Positions 26,965-36,015 are shown, counted from the first letter of the stretch. The stretch is 64,000 nt of DNA from Nannocystis bainbridge (GCF_028368995.1 NZ_JAQNDL010000003.1:186001-250000), one strand, 5' to 3'. Program-made: numbers and translations. The notes: a model not told the origin generated them from the sequence alone.

Positions 26965-27020
26965 AGGACCATGTCCTGGCCAGAAGGTCCAAGATCTGCA
27001 AAAATCACTGGGACATGTCC
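26965..27020. promoter_or_regulatory. Paired palindromic operators between MocR and its target operon
   Basis: AGGAC-CAT-GTCCT (26965-26977) and GGACATGTCC (27011-27020) are two similar dyads about 45 bp apart, roughly four helical turns, on one face of DNA. The second covers the MocR start codon. MocR regulators bind spaced repeats as dimers and often repress themselves while controlling a divergent operon. The right-hand dyad is the same sequence as the junction of tandem units in the 14-bp palindrome family. Confidence 0.5.
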
Positions 27021-28451
27021 GCCACGGCGTTTCCGCTGACGCTCGACCCCTCGGAGGACACCCCCTATTACCGACAGATCTACGCGCGCGTCCGCGACGC
27101 GGTCGCCGCCGGCCGGCTGCGACCCGGCGATCGGGTGCCCTCGATCCGCGGCCTCGCGAGCGACCTGGGGCTCGCGCGGGGCACCGTCGAGGCCGCCTAT
27201 GACCTGCTGATCGGCGAGGGCTATCTGCTGCCGCAGGGCCAGGCGGGCACCCGGGTGGCCGCGATCGGCCCGCACGCGGCCCGGCTCGGCCGCCCCCGCC
27301 CGGCCGGTCCGGCCGCCGCGCTGCCGGACCGGCGATCGGTGCGTCCCTTCCAGCTCGGCCTGCCGGCGCTCGACGCCTTCCCGCACGCGCTGTGGTCGCG
27401 CCTGACGGGCAGGCGGCTGCGCGACGCGACCCGGCTCGACGACGGCTACCCCGCGCCCGCCGGAGACCCGCGGCTCCGCGAGGCCATCGCGGCCCACCTG
27501 GCGCTCTCCCGCGGCCTCCGCTGCGCCCCGGCGCAGGTGTTCGTCACGGCGGGCTACCGCCACACCCTCGATCTGGTGGCGCGCACCCTGCTGCGCCTGG
27601 ACGACGCCGTGTGGGTCGAAGATCCCGGGTACCCGCCGACGCGCCTGCTCGTCGAGGCTCACGGCGCGCGCGCGGTGCCGGTGCCGGTCGACGCAGAGGG
27701 CCTGCGCGTCGCGGAGGGCCGCCGCTGCGCCGCGCGGGCCAGGCTCGCGGTCGTCACCCCGTCGCATCAAGCCCCGCTGGGGGTCGCCCTCGCCTTGCCG
27801 CGCCGCCTGGAGCTGCTCGCCTGGGCCGCCGGGGCCGGGGCCCGGGTGCTCGAGGATGACTACGACGGCGAATACCGCTACGAGGGCCGGCCGCTGCCGG
27901 CCCTCGCCAGCCTCGACCGCGAGGGCGTGGTCTACTACGCCGGCACTTTCAGCAAGGTGCTGCTGCCCGCGCTGCGCCTCGCCTACGTCGTCGTCCCCGA
28001 GCGGGACGTGCCCCGCTTCGAGGCGACCTGCGCCGCCTTCCACGGCGGGTGCCCGCAGTTGGTCCAGGCGGTCGTCGCGGACTTCATGCGCGAGGGTCAC
28101 TTCGCCCGCCACGTGAAGAAGATGCGCGGCCTCTACGCGCGGCGCCGGGCGGCGGTGGTCGATGCCCTGCGCGCGGTGTTCGGCGCGCGCCTCCGCGTCG
28201 AGCTGCAAGCGGGCGGCATGCACCTGCTCGTGCGCCTGCCGGGCCGCGCCGACGACCGCGAGCTCGCCCGCGCCGCCGACCGAGCAGGCCTGGCGCTGCA
28301 AGCCATGAGCGACTGGCAGCACGAACAGCCAGTCGAGCCGGGGCTGCTGCTCGGCTTCACCAACGTCGCCAGCCCAGCCGCGGCGCGCACCCTCGCTGAG
28401 GAGCTGCGGGCAGCCTGGCGCCCGGCGCCGCCGCGCCGTCGCGCGGGATGA
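27015..28451 (+). CDS. MocR-family regulator (GntR DNA-binding domain fused to aminotransferase)
   Basis: A 478-residue fusion. Residues 15-85 form a GntR winged helix ('RQIYARVRDAVAAGRLRPGDRVPSIRGLASDLGLARGTVEAAYDLLIGEG'). From about residue 115 it is a fold type I aminotransferase domain with 'VTAGYRHTLDLVARTLL', 'VEDPGYPPTR', 'VTPSHQAPLG', 'LEDDYDGEYRY' and the PLP lysine in 'GTFSKVLLPALRLAY' near residue 315. MocR proteins sense PLP or amines. It is divergent from the GNAT/azoreductase/AhpD operon and very likely controls it. Confidence 0.93.
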   Translation: MSATAFPLTLDPSEDTPYYRQIYARVRDAVAAGRLRPGDRVPSIRGLASDLGLARGTVEAAYDLLIGEGYLLPQGQAGTRVAAIGPHAARLGRPRPAGPAAALPDRRSVRPFQLGLPALDAFPHALWSRLTGRRLRDATRLDDGYPAPAGDPRLREAIAAHLALSRGLRCAPAQVFVTAGYRHTLDLVARTLLRLDDAVWVEDPGYPPTRLLVEAHGARAVPVPVDAEGLRVAEGRRCAARARLAVVTPSHQAPLGVALALPRRLELLAWAAGAGARVLEDDYDGEYRYEGRPLPALASLDREGVVYYAGTFSKVLLPALRLAYVVVPERDVPRFEATCAAFHGGCPQLVQAVVADFMREGHFARHVKKMRGLYARRRAAVVDALRAVFGARLRVELQAGGMHLLVRLPGRADDRELARAADRAGLALQAMSDWQHEQPVEPGLLLGFTNVASPAAARTLAEELRAAWRPAPPRRRAG

Positions 28452-28654
28452 GCGGCGCTGGAGCGTCTCCACCACCGGGCAAGCCTGCTCGACAGGCGCG
28501 GGTCGGAGCGCGAACCAGACCGGGAACGCGAGCAAGCGAGGGCGACCGCCAGGGACTGGCCGCGGGCGCCGAGCGCGAGGGCGGTCGCCGGGGCGTCGGC
28601 GTCCCGGCGGTGCCGGTTTGTACCCCCGTGGACGAACGCAGTAGAGTCCCGCAC

Positions 28655-29485
28655 GTGACCAGGCTCCTGAGCGCGCTCATCCTCGTCGTGGCTTGCAGCG
28701 GCGGTCCATCGCGGCCGCTCGCCGAGGAGATCCTCGGCGAGTGGGAGGTGCTGTGCCGCACTGACAAGGAGTCGACGGCGACCTGCCTCGGCAAGGAGAA
28801 CCGCGGCATGTACAAGACCTTTCTCCCGGCCGGCAAACTGGTGAGCGGCGCGCGCACGGGGATCTCGATGGACGGCACGTGGACGCTGACCGGCGACGAG
28901 CTCGTGCTGGCCTTCGAGGGCGGCGGGATGCGCATCCAGGAGAGCTACCGGGCGCGGATCGAGGACGGCAGGCTGGTGCTGTGGTTCCCGACGCGGGAGT
29001 TCGGGTCCGTGCTCGGTCGAGTCGGGGCGGCGTTCGAGCCCGGCGCGAGCAAACAATCCGCCGGCGGGCCGACGTCGCACGCGATCGGCGGGGTGGCCTA
29101 CACGCTCGCCCTCCCCCCCGACTACCGGCTCGCGCGTGACGACAACAACCGCCAGGAGTGGTCGCCGTCGGCGAACACCGGGTTCATCGTCAAGCTCTCG
29201 ATCTCGGCGCGCTCGCAGACGCAGGTCGACGGCAAGTGGGTGACGCCACCCTGCAATGATTACGATGATGGGGGAGTCTCGGGGTCGGGCAACGTGATCG
29301 ACGGGGTCGAGCGCGACACCTCGATCGGCACCACGGTGTGCCTCGACGGCCGTGACCAGGCGCTCATGTGCTCGGCCGAGCACACGCGCGGGTACCTCGA
29401 GAAGGCCGAGCTGGACGCCGCGCTCGCGCTCTGCAGATCGCTCGTGGTCGAGGGCGGACTCGACGCCCGTCGCGCGCCCAGGTGA
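28655..29485 (+). CDS. Lipoprotein of unknown function
   Basis: A 276-residue protein started by GTG, giving a lipoprotein signal 'LLSALILVVAC'. The N-terminal half ('ILGEWEVLC', 'GMYKTFLPAGKLVSG', 'MDGTWTLTGDELVLAF', 'YRARIEDGRLVLWFP') looks like a small lipocalin-type barrel. The C-terminal half ('GVAYTLALPPDYRLARDD') is a different domain with two Cys pairs. No family recognised. It converges with the frameshifted lipoprotein gene. Confidence 0.65.
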   Translation: MTRLLSALILVVACSGGPSRPLAEEILGEWEVLCRTDKESTATCLGKENRGMYKTFLPAGKLVSGARTGISMDGTWTLTGDELVLAFEGGGMRIQESYRARIEDGRLVLWFPTREFGSVLGRVGAAFEPGASKQSAGGPTSHAIGGVAYTLALPPDYRLARDDNNRQEWSPSANTGFIVKLSISARSQTQVDGKWVTPPCNDYDDGGVSGSGNVIDGVERDTSIGTTVCLDGRDQALMCSAEHTRGYLEKAELDAALALCRSLVVEGGLDARRAPR

Positions 29486-29787
29486 GCGGACAGCTGCACG
29501 CGGGAGTCCGGTCGATGCGCTCCGCGCGGGCGCGCTCGCGGGCCCGGCCGTCGGGGAGCGCCTGGACGGCGTCATGGGCGAAGGGCGGCCGCAACAAGCT
29601 GCTCCTCGCCCTGCACGACCAGAGCGAACACGGGCTCGTCGTTGCTCCGAGATTGGTCGGATCGTGCAATCCGTCGGAACGATTCGTTCCGCGGCTGGCG
29701 ACCACGAGCTGCATCGAGCGACTCTGTCGCGTCGGCGGCGATCCGATCGGTGATCTCGGGTCGAATTGTGCTGTTTGGGCCGCGTGC
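29486..29787. other. Gene-free convergent interval with a hairpin
   Basis: About 300 bases between converging genes. A perfect hairpin CGGAACG-ATT-CGTTCCG lies at 29675-29691 and may end transcription. Nothing else structured was seen. Confidence 0.4.
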
Positions 29788-30461
29788 TCAGTCGTCGCCC
29801 CATACGATTTTCATGCGCTCGAGGTCCAGGTGGGCGTCGTCGCCGGCGAAGTTTCCGCCGACGTCTCGCTCGTCGATGTGCAGGTAGCGCGGGCGCACGC
29901 GTGTCTCGTATGAATTCGTCGTGCCGCCGAAGTGGTTGCGAGCCAAGGCCGCGAGCTGCTCTCGGGCCAGCTCTTTGTAGCCGCGGCTGTTGGTCGGTTT
30001 GCCGACGTTGGGGTCCTCGAAGCGTGCGCGCAGCTCGATGAATCGGTGGTCCTTGCCCGCGGGTCCGCGCGCCCCGGGTACGGGCAGAGTTCGACCGGAA
30101 TCGTATTTTCGACGCACTTCCAGAGGCCGTCGACACAGCCCGGATTCAGGACACCGTTGGCGCAGAAACCCGGCTCGTCGTCGACCTCGATGCACGCAGC
30201 ACATCGAAGCGGCACCTCGGGGCCGGGGTGCGCATCGGCCTCGCAGTGGAGGGGTGACGTGGTCTCGCTGGGGCTGCCGCTGCCGGTCGGACTCTCAGTG
30301 GTCGTTCCGTTCCCGGTCGTGCTCGTTCCGGCGCCCGACGAGTCGGTCTCGGTCGTGCTCGGCCTGGCGCCCGACGAGTCGGTCTCGGTCGTGCTCGTGC
30401 CGCCGGACGGGCCCGCGCAGGCGACGAGAAGGATCAGAATGAGCGGTCGCAGATTCCCCAC
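29788..30461 (-). pseudogene. Lipoprotein gene broken by a single frameshift
   Basis: The first frame gives a lipoprotein (lipobox LVAC, then a linker of TETDSSGA/TSTT units) and a Cys-rich domain 'CAACIEVDDEPGFCANGVLNPGC', ending sensibly at 'VELCPYPG' near 30072. Continuing in that frame gives nonsense. The next frame resumes at 'ARGPAGKDHRFIELRARF' and runs with good protein character to a stop at 29788 ('DLERMKIVWGDD'). One extra base in the G/C run near 30070 would restore a protein of about 220 residues. It may be a true recent mutation or a sequence error in a GC homopolymer. Function unknown. Confidence 0.6.
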
Positions 30462-30537
30462 GGCTCAATCTACGCCTTGCGGCGTCCCGCGACAGCTCGA
30501 TGCAGCCCACTGGCCGCGCGCGGAGACTCCGCTCGCG

Positions 30538-31032
30538 TCAGGACTCTGCCCGGGTGAAATCCATGATCCAGTTGGTCTCCCAGGTCATGCCGCCGTCGTA
30601 GGAGAAGGCCTGGGTCCAGCGTGCGCTGTGCGGCGTGATGTCGGACCAGATGAAGCGGGCGAGGATCGGCTGGTCGCCATCCATGTCGGGGCCCACGAAC
30701 ACGCCGACGCCCCCGTCGAAGCCGCCGCGCACGGGCGGCTGGAGCTGGCCGTCGAGGCTGTTGAGCCACCAGATCGACCACTGGCCCGTCTGCAGATCCA
30801 GCGCCCGCAGGGCCATGCCGGTCCAGCCGCGCGCGGGACAAACGACTTCCTCGACGTTGGCGGCGCCGCCCAGACGCGGTTCGCAGGTCGAGGCGGAGGG
30901 GAAGGCGTCCCAGTCCGCGGCGCCGGCGTTGCGGGTCTTCAGCCGCCGGTTGGCGATGGTCCAGCGACCGTGGATGAAGTGGAAGGCGTGGGCGGCCGGC
31001 GAGGCAGAGGGAGCGAGGGCGGCGGTGGTCAT
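30538..31032 (-). CDS. DUF1579-like protein, probable target of the WYL regulator
   Basis: A 164-residue cytoplasmic protein with a beta-rich pattern: 'FHFIHGRWTIANRRLK', 'GMALRALDLQTGQWSIWWLN', 'PILARFIWSDITPHSARWTQAFSYDGGMTWETNWIMDF'. The many Trp residues and the start recall DUF1579-type proteins of unknown function. The second ATG was chosen because GGAGGAA lies seven bases upstream. It diverges from a WYL-domain regulator; such regulators usually control the gene next door. Confidence 0.65.
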   Translation of the reverse strand: MTTAALAPSASPAAHAFHFIHGRWTIANRRLKTRNAGAADWDAFPSASTCEPRLGGAANVEEVVCPARGWTGMALRALDLQTGQWSIWWLNSLDGQLQPPVRGGFDGGVGVFVGPDMDGDQPILARFIWSDITPHSARWTQAFSYDGGMTWETNWIMDFTRAES

Positions 31033-31084
31033 GACAGGTTCCTCCATGGGCTTGGTGCCCGTTCAGGAGGCATAAGCCCCATAA

Positions 31085-31103
31085 CCTGTCATCCCGTGTC
31101 AGG
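31085..31103. promoter_or_regulatory. Operator candidate for the WYL regulator
   Basis: CCTGTCATCCCGTGTCAGG is a near-palindrome (one mismatched pair per arm) in the 93-bp gap between the divergent WYL-regulator and DUF1579-like genes, where it could govern both. Confidence 0.5.
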
Positions 31104-31125
31104 ATTTATCGGCTAGCCTCGAACA

Positions 31126-32091
31126 ATGCGCGCCAGCCGGCTGCTTTCCATCCTGCTCCTGCTCCAGACCCGGGGGCGGATGACGGCCGAGGCGCTGGCC
31201 GCCGAGTTCGAGGTGTCGGTGCGCACGATCTATCGCGACATCGACCAACTCAGCGCCGCCGGGGTGCCGGTCCATGCGGATCGCGGGCGGGCTGGGGGGT
31301 TCCAGCTGCTGGACGGCTATCGCACGCGGCTGACCGGCCTGACGGACGGCGAGGCCGAGACGCTGTTTCTGGGCGGGCTGGCCGGGCCGGCGGCGCAGAT
31401 GGGCTTCGCCGAATCGCTGACGACCATGCAGCTGAAGCTGCTGGCCGCCTTGCCGCCCGAGCGCCAGGCGGCGGCGGAGCGGCTGGCAGGACGGTTCCAC
31501 CTCGATCCCGTCGGCTGGTATCAGCATACCGATGGCGCCGAACGCCTGCCCGCCATCGCCCAGGCCATCTGGAACGAGCGCCGGATCGCCGTCGCTTATG
31601 AGAGCTGGAAGGGGCCGGTCGAGCGCGAGCTCGAGCCGCTGGGCCTGATCCTGAAGGGCGGCGCGTGGTATCTGGCGGCCCGGCCGCGCGCGGCCAATGG
31701 CGTACGCACCTATCGAGTGGCGAACATCCGCGAACTGGCGGTCCATGACGAGCGGTTCGAGCGGCCGGCCGATTTCGATCTGGCCGCCTGGTGGGCCGAG
31801 ACGTCGCAGCGGTTCGAGCGCGACCTGTTCACCGGGGAAGCGCGGCTGCGCCTGACCCACGAGGGGTTGAAGCGGCTGTCCAGCCTCGGCGCGGAGCAGG
31901 CTCGTATCGCCTCCGGCGTGGCCTGCGTCGCCGACGGCCATGCCGAGGTCACCGTGCCGATCGAGTCGATCGCTCACGCAGCCCGCGACCTGCTGCGCCT
32001 CGGCGCCGAGGCCGAGGTCCTGGACCCGCCGGAACTCCGTCGCGCCCTGGCCGACACTGCCGCACGCATGGCGACGCTGTATCGCGCCTGA
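31126..32091 (+). CDS. YafY-type regulator (DeoR helix-turn-helix plus WYL domain)
   Basis: A 321-residue regulator. Residues 1-60 form the HTH ('RLLSILLLLQTRGRMTAEALAAEFEVSVRTIYRDIDQLSAAGVPV'). The WYL ligand-binding domain is in the middle ('AYESWKGPVERELEPLGLILKGGAWYLAARP', 'RTYRVANIRELAV') and a WCX-type extension ends the protein. WYL domains sense small molecules or nucleic acids. It is divergent from the DUF1579-like gene. Codon use here is a little less extreme than in flanking genes, which could mean the pair came by transfer (weak). Confidence 0.92.
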   Translation: MRASRLLSILLLLQTRGRMTAEALAAEFEVSVRTIYRDIDQLSAAGVPVHADRGRAGGFQLLDGYRTRLTGLTDGEAETLFLGGLAGPAAQMGFAESLTTMQLKLLAALPPERQAAAERLAGRFHLDPVGWYQHTDGAERLPAIAQAIWNERRIAVAYESWKGPVERELEPLGLILKGGAWYLAARPRAANGVRTYRVANIRELAVHDERFERPADFDLAAWWAETSQRFERDLFTGEARLRLTHEGLKRLSSLGAEQARIASGVACVADGHAEVTVPIESIAHAARDLLRLGAEAEVLDPPELRRALADTAARMATLYRA

Positions 32092-32570
32092 CGATCGGGC
32101 GGGTCTGAGCAACTCCATGACCCGAGCGAGTGCGACGCCGCGTCGGCCGATCGCCCGGGAAAAACAGGAGCGCGGCGGGCGCGAGGGCGAGCGGCACGAG
32201 GCCGAAAAATTCTTCGACGGGAATCGGCGCTGCTGGAGATGCGACCGTCATGCACACGCGCCCTCCATCACGTCTTTCGTCCTCGCCCCCGAAATTGCGG
32301 CGTGGGACGACGTGGACGACGACGACACCGCCTCCGGCACCACGGCCGCGGCCTCGCCAGTGACGACGAGCCCGACCGGTCCGAACGGCGACACCGACGA
32401 CCCGCCCGTCGCTGGCAAGCAGCGACGACGGCGATCTCCACGAATCCCGCGACGAGCGATAGCCCCTCCTATCGACGACGGCGACACGACCCACCTGGCA
32501 ACCGGCGACGACGACGCTGACGGTGATACGACCGGCAGCGACGGGTCGCCCTGATTCGGAGTTCATTCCA
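32092..32570. other. Gene-poor interval with a possible decayed lipoprotein linker
   Basis: About 480 bases without a convincing gene. One + strand frame reads 'DDVDDDDTASGTTAAASPVTTSPTG' and later 'GDDDADGDTTGSDGSP', which looks like the linkers of neighbouring lipoproteins but lacks a signal peptide and a domain. It may be a remnant. The right end holds the promoter of the next lipoprotein. Confidence 0.35.
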
Positions 32571-33944
32571 ATGCGATCCCTTCGCGCCCTCTATTGCTTC
32601 GCCATCCTTTTACCCGCGTGCCCTGGTCCGACCTCGGCCACCTCGGCCAGCGCTTCCGGCGACGGCTCGACCACCGATGCGACCGGCGATCCGACCGCCG
32701 GTTCGACCAGCGATGACCCCACCGGCGGGGATACCGAGCAGTCCGTCGATCCGGTCGACCTCGCCTGCGACCTCATGCGCGAGGCGTGCGAGCGGCAGGT
32801 CGCGTGCGGACACGCGATCGTCAACAACAACCCCGGCAGCGTCGATGACTGCCTCGCGGAGCAGCGGTGCGAGACTGTCGGCGAGCTGCTCGACTTGCCG
32901 AACATCGAGCTCGACCCCGACGCCGTGGAGGCGTGCATCGCGGCGCTCGCGGCCGCGAGCTGCGGCGAACTCGTCACGCACGGGCTGGGGAGCGATCCGA
33001 GCTGCTCGCGGTACCTCGCCGGCACGCTCGGCGAGGGCGAGGCCTGCCACGGCGGTACCGTCTCCGACTGCGCGCCGGGCCTGTCCTGCGTGTTCGAGGG
33101 CGACGCTTGCCCGGGCACCTGCGTGGCCCCGCCCGCGCCTTGCAGCGAGGGATCGTGCGGCGCCGACGCGTTCTGCGCCGTGGACGGCACGTGCCAGCCT
33201 CGGGCCGCGCTCGGCGAGGCGTGCGACGAGACGAAGATCGACTTCGACAACCTGAGCGAACGGGCTTGCGCGGCCGGGAGTCATTGCGAGGAGTCCGTCT
33301 GCGTTGCCGACCTCGGCGCCGGCGCGCAGTGCGGCGGACTGGACGTGCACGCTTGCGGCGACGGGGCGTGCGTGTGCGCCGATCTCGCGAATTGCGACGA
33401 GCCGGCCGATTTCACCTGCAGGCCCGCGCTCGGGGCGACGGGCGAGCCGTGCTCGACCGCCTTCGATTGCGTCGAGGGCCTCTATTGCGACTTCTACGGC
33501 GGGAACCGCTGCGCCCCGCGCGGGGAGCGAGGCGAGGCGTGCAACGAATCGTTCGGCGCCTGCCTCCATTCGCTCGTGTGCGTCGACGGGACATGCGCCG
33601 ACGAACAGGCGAGCGTCACCGAGGTGCCCTTGCTCGCGGAGCACGAGAGCTGCATCGGCGGCGGCTCCTGCCCACTCGGCACGGCGTGCACTTGCGACGA
33701 CGCGGACTGCGTCGACAAGCACTGCCTGCCGGCGCCCGGCCTCGGGGAGAGCTGCGCTGCGCAGGACCTCGACGGTTTCGCCTGCTCCGAGGGCCTGTGC
33801 GACATCCTCGCTAGCCACACCTGCGTGCGCCCGGGCGCCGCGGGGGAGGCCTGCCCCGTGGACGGCTTGACCTTCGCCTGCGCCTCGCTCGTCTGCGTCG
33901 AGGGCCATTGCGCATCCATGGCGCAGACGCTCTGCCAGGAGTGA
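32571..33944 (+). CDS. Large Cys-rich lipoprotein
   Basis: A 457-residue lipoprotein (lipobox LLPAC) with a Ser/Thr/Asp/Gly linker to residue 60. The next domain ('DLMREACERQVACGHAIV', 'ACIAALAAASCGELV') is helical with paired Cys. The remainder is a series of short Cys-rich modules of the pattern 'GEAC-x-x-x-x-C-APGLSC-x-x-x-x-C', similar to the Dickkopf/EGF-like repeats in many myxobacterial surface proteins. About 45 Cys in total imply a disulfide-stabilised extracellular protein. No catalytic motif. The ATG at MRSLRALYC gives the signal. Confidence 0.78.
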   Translation: MRSLRALYCFAILLPACPGPTSATSASASGDGSTTDATGDPTAGSTSDDPTGGDTEQSVDPVDLACDLMREACERQVACGHAIVNNNPGSVDDCLAEQRCETVGELLDLPNIELDPDAVEACIAALAAASCGELVTHGLGSDPSCSRYLAGTLGEGEACHGGTVSDCAPGLSCVFEGDACPGTCVAPPAPCSEGSCGADAFCAVDGTCQPRAALGEACDETKIDFDNLSERACAAGSHCEESVCVADLGAGAQCGGLDVHACGDGACVCADLANCDEPADFTCRPALGATGEPCSTAFDCVEGLYCDFYGGNRCAPRGERGEACNESFGACLHSLVCVDGTCADEQASVTEVPLLAEHESCIGGGSCPLGTACTCDDADCVDKHCLPAPGLGESCAAQDLDGFACSEGLCDILASHTCVRPGAAGEACPVDGLTFACASLVCVEGHCASMAQTLCQE

Positions 33945-34107
33945 CGATCGTTCGGGCTCGCCAAGTCGAGGAGCAGTCGTCGGCGTCCGAGAGCGAATCG
34001 TCCACGCCGACCATTGCCCTCGACATCGAGCAAACCAAGCTCCGCGTTCTCCGCCCTGCAGGCGATCGACGCCCGCCTCGCGTCCTCGCGGTGCTACGCT
34101 CGGCGCC

Positions 34108-35322
34108 ATGCTGTTCGAGCCGGAGCGCCACGAGCCACTGACCACGACGGCCTGGGACCCCGAGCGGGCCCGTGCCGCCGTGCGCACGATCGTCGCCGAC
34201 CTCGCCGCCAACTTCGATCCCGCCGCCTTTTGGCCCGAGCACCCGCTCGACGTCGACGGCCCCTCTCCTGCCGGTGGTTGTTATAAATCACTCTACCTCG
34301 GCGCCGCCGGCGTGCTGTGGGCTCTGTGGTGCCTCGCACGCGAGGGCGCGGCCGACCTGCCGTTCGCCCCCGAGGATCACATCGCTCGCGTCCACGCCGC
34401 TTATCTCGCCGCGCCCGACGTCGGCGAGGTCGTGCCCTCCTATTATCTCGGCGAGGTCGGCATCCTGCTCGTCCAGTGGAAGCTGACGCGCGAGCCCGCC
34501 GCCGCCGAGCGGCTCCACGCTGCCATCACCGCCAACATCCCCAACCCCACCCACGAGGCGCTGTGGGCCGCGCCGGGCACCATGCTCGGCGCCTGGCACA
34601 TGTTCCAGTGGACAGGTGAGCCGCGCTGGCGCGAGCTGTTCCTCGCCAACGTCGAGCAGCTATGGCGGACCTGGACCCCGAGCGACGACGCCACGCATCA
34701 CCTGTGGACGCAGGACATGTACGGCCACGTCTACCGCTTCATCGGCGCCGGCCACGGCTTCGCCGGCAACGTCTACCCGCTGCTGCGCGCCCGCGAGTGG
34801 CTCGCGCCCGAGCGACGCGAGCAGCTCTACGCGCGCTGCGTCGAGGCCCTGCGCCACACTGCGAGGATCGAAGGCGACGCCGCCAACTGGCCGCCGGAGT
34901 TCGGCCCGCCGCGACCTGGGCCCGAGAAGCTGCTCCTCCAGTGGTGTCATGGCGCCCCGGGCATCATCACCGCGGTGAACGAATTCCCCGCCGGCCAGTC
35001 CGCCGAGATGGACGCGCTGCTGCTCGCCGCCGGTCAGGCCACCTGGAACGCCGGCCCGCTGCGCAAGGGCGCCGGCCTGTGTCACGGCACCGCGGGCAAC
35101 GGCTACGCCTTCCTCAAGCTGCATCGGCGCACCGGCGATGCGCAGTGGCTCGCGCGCGCCCGGGCGTTCGCTATGCACGCGATCGGCCAGAGCGAGCGCA
35201 TGCGTCAGGACCACGGCCGCGGCCGCTACACCCTGTGGACCGGCGATCCAGGGGTCGCCCTTTACGTGTGGCATTGCCTTCACGAGCGCCACGACCTGCC
35301 GAGCCTCGACAGCTTCGATTGA
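34108..35322 (+). CDS. LanC-like lanthionine synthetase protein
   Basis: A 404-residue protein with the alpha/alpha-barrel of LanC cyclases. Barrel motifs: 'GAAGVLWALWCLA', 'YLGEVGILLVQW', 'GAGHGFAGNVYPLL', 'QWCHGAPGIITA', 'GLCHGTAGNGYAFLKLH'. The zinc ligands Cys near 280 (CHGAPG) and Cys-His near 325 (CHGTAG) are intact, so it could catalyse thioether formation. No LanB/LanM dehydratase, precursor peptide or transporter lies nearby, so it is a free-standing LanC-like protein similar to the eukaryotic-type group, whose role may be glutathione addition or repair. Start is an ATG without strong SD. Confidence 0.88.
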   Translation: MLFEPERHEPLTTTAWDPERARAAVRTIVADLAANFDPAAFWPEHPLDVDGPSPAGGCYKSLYLGAAGVLWALWCLAREGAADLPFAPEDHIARVHAAYLAAPDVGEVVPSYYLGEVGILLVQWKLTREPAAAERLHAAITANIPNPTHEALWAAPGTMLGAWHMFQWTGEPRWRELFLANVEQLWRTWTPSDDATHHLWTQDMYGHVYRFIGAGHGFAGNVYPLLRAREWLAPERREQLYARCVEALRHTARIEGDAANWPPEFGPPRPGPEKLLLQWCHGAPGIITAVNEFPAGQSAEMDALLLAAGQATWNAGPLRKGAGLCHGTAGNGYAFLKLHRRTGDAQWLARARAFAMHAIGQSERMRQDHGRGRYTLWTGDPGVALYVWHCLHERHDLPSLDSFD

Positions 35323-35331
35323 CGCGCTCCC

Positions 35332-36015
35332 TCATCCACGCGCCGCCGACGATCGCCGACCCGACCCGCGCCTCGCCTGCAGCGATTCTGCCACCACCGC
35401 CAGGTCGGCCACGAACCTCGCCATCTCTGCCCGCCGATCGTCCGCCGTCGGCTGGCGCAGGATCGACGACGGATGCACCGTCGCCAGCACCTGCGGCACG
35501 CGTTCGTCGGCCAGCAGTCGCCCGCGCATCGTCGTCACCCGGAACGCCCGCCCCAGCAGCGCCTGCGCCGCGGTCGCGCCCAGGCACACCAGCACCTCCG
35601 GACGGATGAGCTCGATCTCCTGCTCGAGCCACGGCAGGCACGCCTTCACCTCGCGCGCCCCCGGCTTCTTGTGCAGCCGCCGGCTGCCGCGGCGCTCCCA
35701 TTTGAAGTGCTTGACCACGTTCGTCACGTAGGCGTCGTCGCGGGCGATCCCCGCCTGCTCGAGCGCCTCGTCGAGCACGCGGCCCGCGGGGCCGACGAAC
35801 GGCTCGCCGGCGATGTCCTCGTCGTTGCCGGGCTGTTCGCCGACCAGCATCACCCGGGCGCCGCTGGGTCCGGCGCCGAACACCGTCTGCGTCGCGTCGC
35901 GGTAGAGCGGGCAGCCGTGGCAGCCACGCGCCGCCGACCGCAGGTTCGGCAGCGACAGCCGCTGCGGGAGAAAATCCCGGGCGCTGCCCGTCACCTCGTC
36001 GTCGTCGTCGTGCAT
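35332..36015 (-). CDS. udgX: UdgX-type uracil-DNA glycosylase
   Basis: A 227-residue uracil-DNA glycosylase related to family 4, with the Fe-S-type Cys pattern 'ARGCHGCPLY' at the start, 'VMLVGEQPGNDEDIAGEPFVGPAG' (water-activating loop in motif I), and 'VHPSSILR' (motif II). It carries the insertion 'KWERRGSRRLHKKPG'. UdgX enzymes have this R-loop with a His that forms a covalent bond to uracil-excised DNA (canonical KRRIH); here the sequence is SRRLH. It therefore probably cross-links to uracil sites in DNA repair. The start is MHDDDDE. Converges with the LanC-like gene ten bases away. Confidence 0.88.
   Translation of the reverse strand: MHDDDDEVTGSARDFLPQRLSLPNLRSAARGCHGCPLYRDATQTVFGAGPSGARVMLVGEQPGNDEDIAGEPFVGPAGRVLDEALEQAGIARDDAYVTNVVKHFKWERRGSRRLHKKPGAREVKACLPWLEQEIELIRPEVLVCLGATAAQALLGRAFRVTTMRGRLLADERVPQVLATVHPSSILRQPTADDRRAEMARFVADLAVVAESLQARRGSGRRSSAARG

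Noticed and set aside
29675..29691. CGGAACG-ATT-CGTTCCG as a LexA-like box
   Set aside because: The GAAC/GTTC halves are five bases apart instead of the four of the known Gram-positive box, and it lies between converging genes, where a terminator is more sensible.
34108..35322. Lanthipeptide biosynthetic cluster
   Set aside because: Only the LanC-like gene is present; no precursor, dehydratase or exporter was found on either side.
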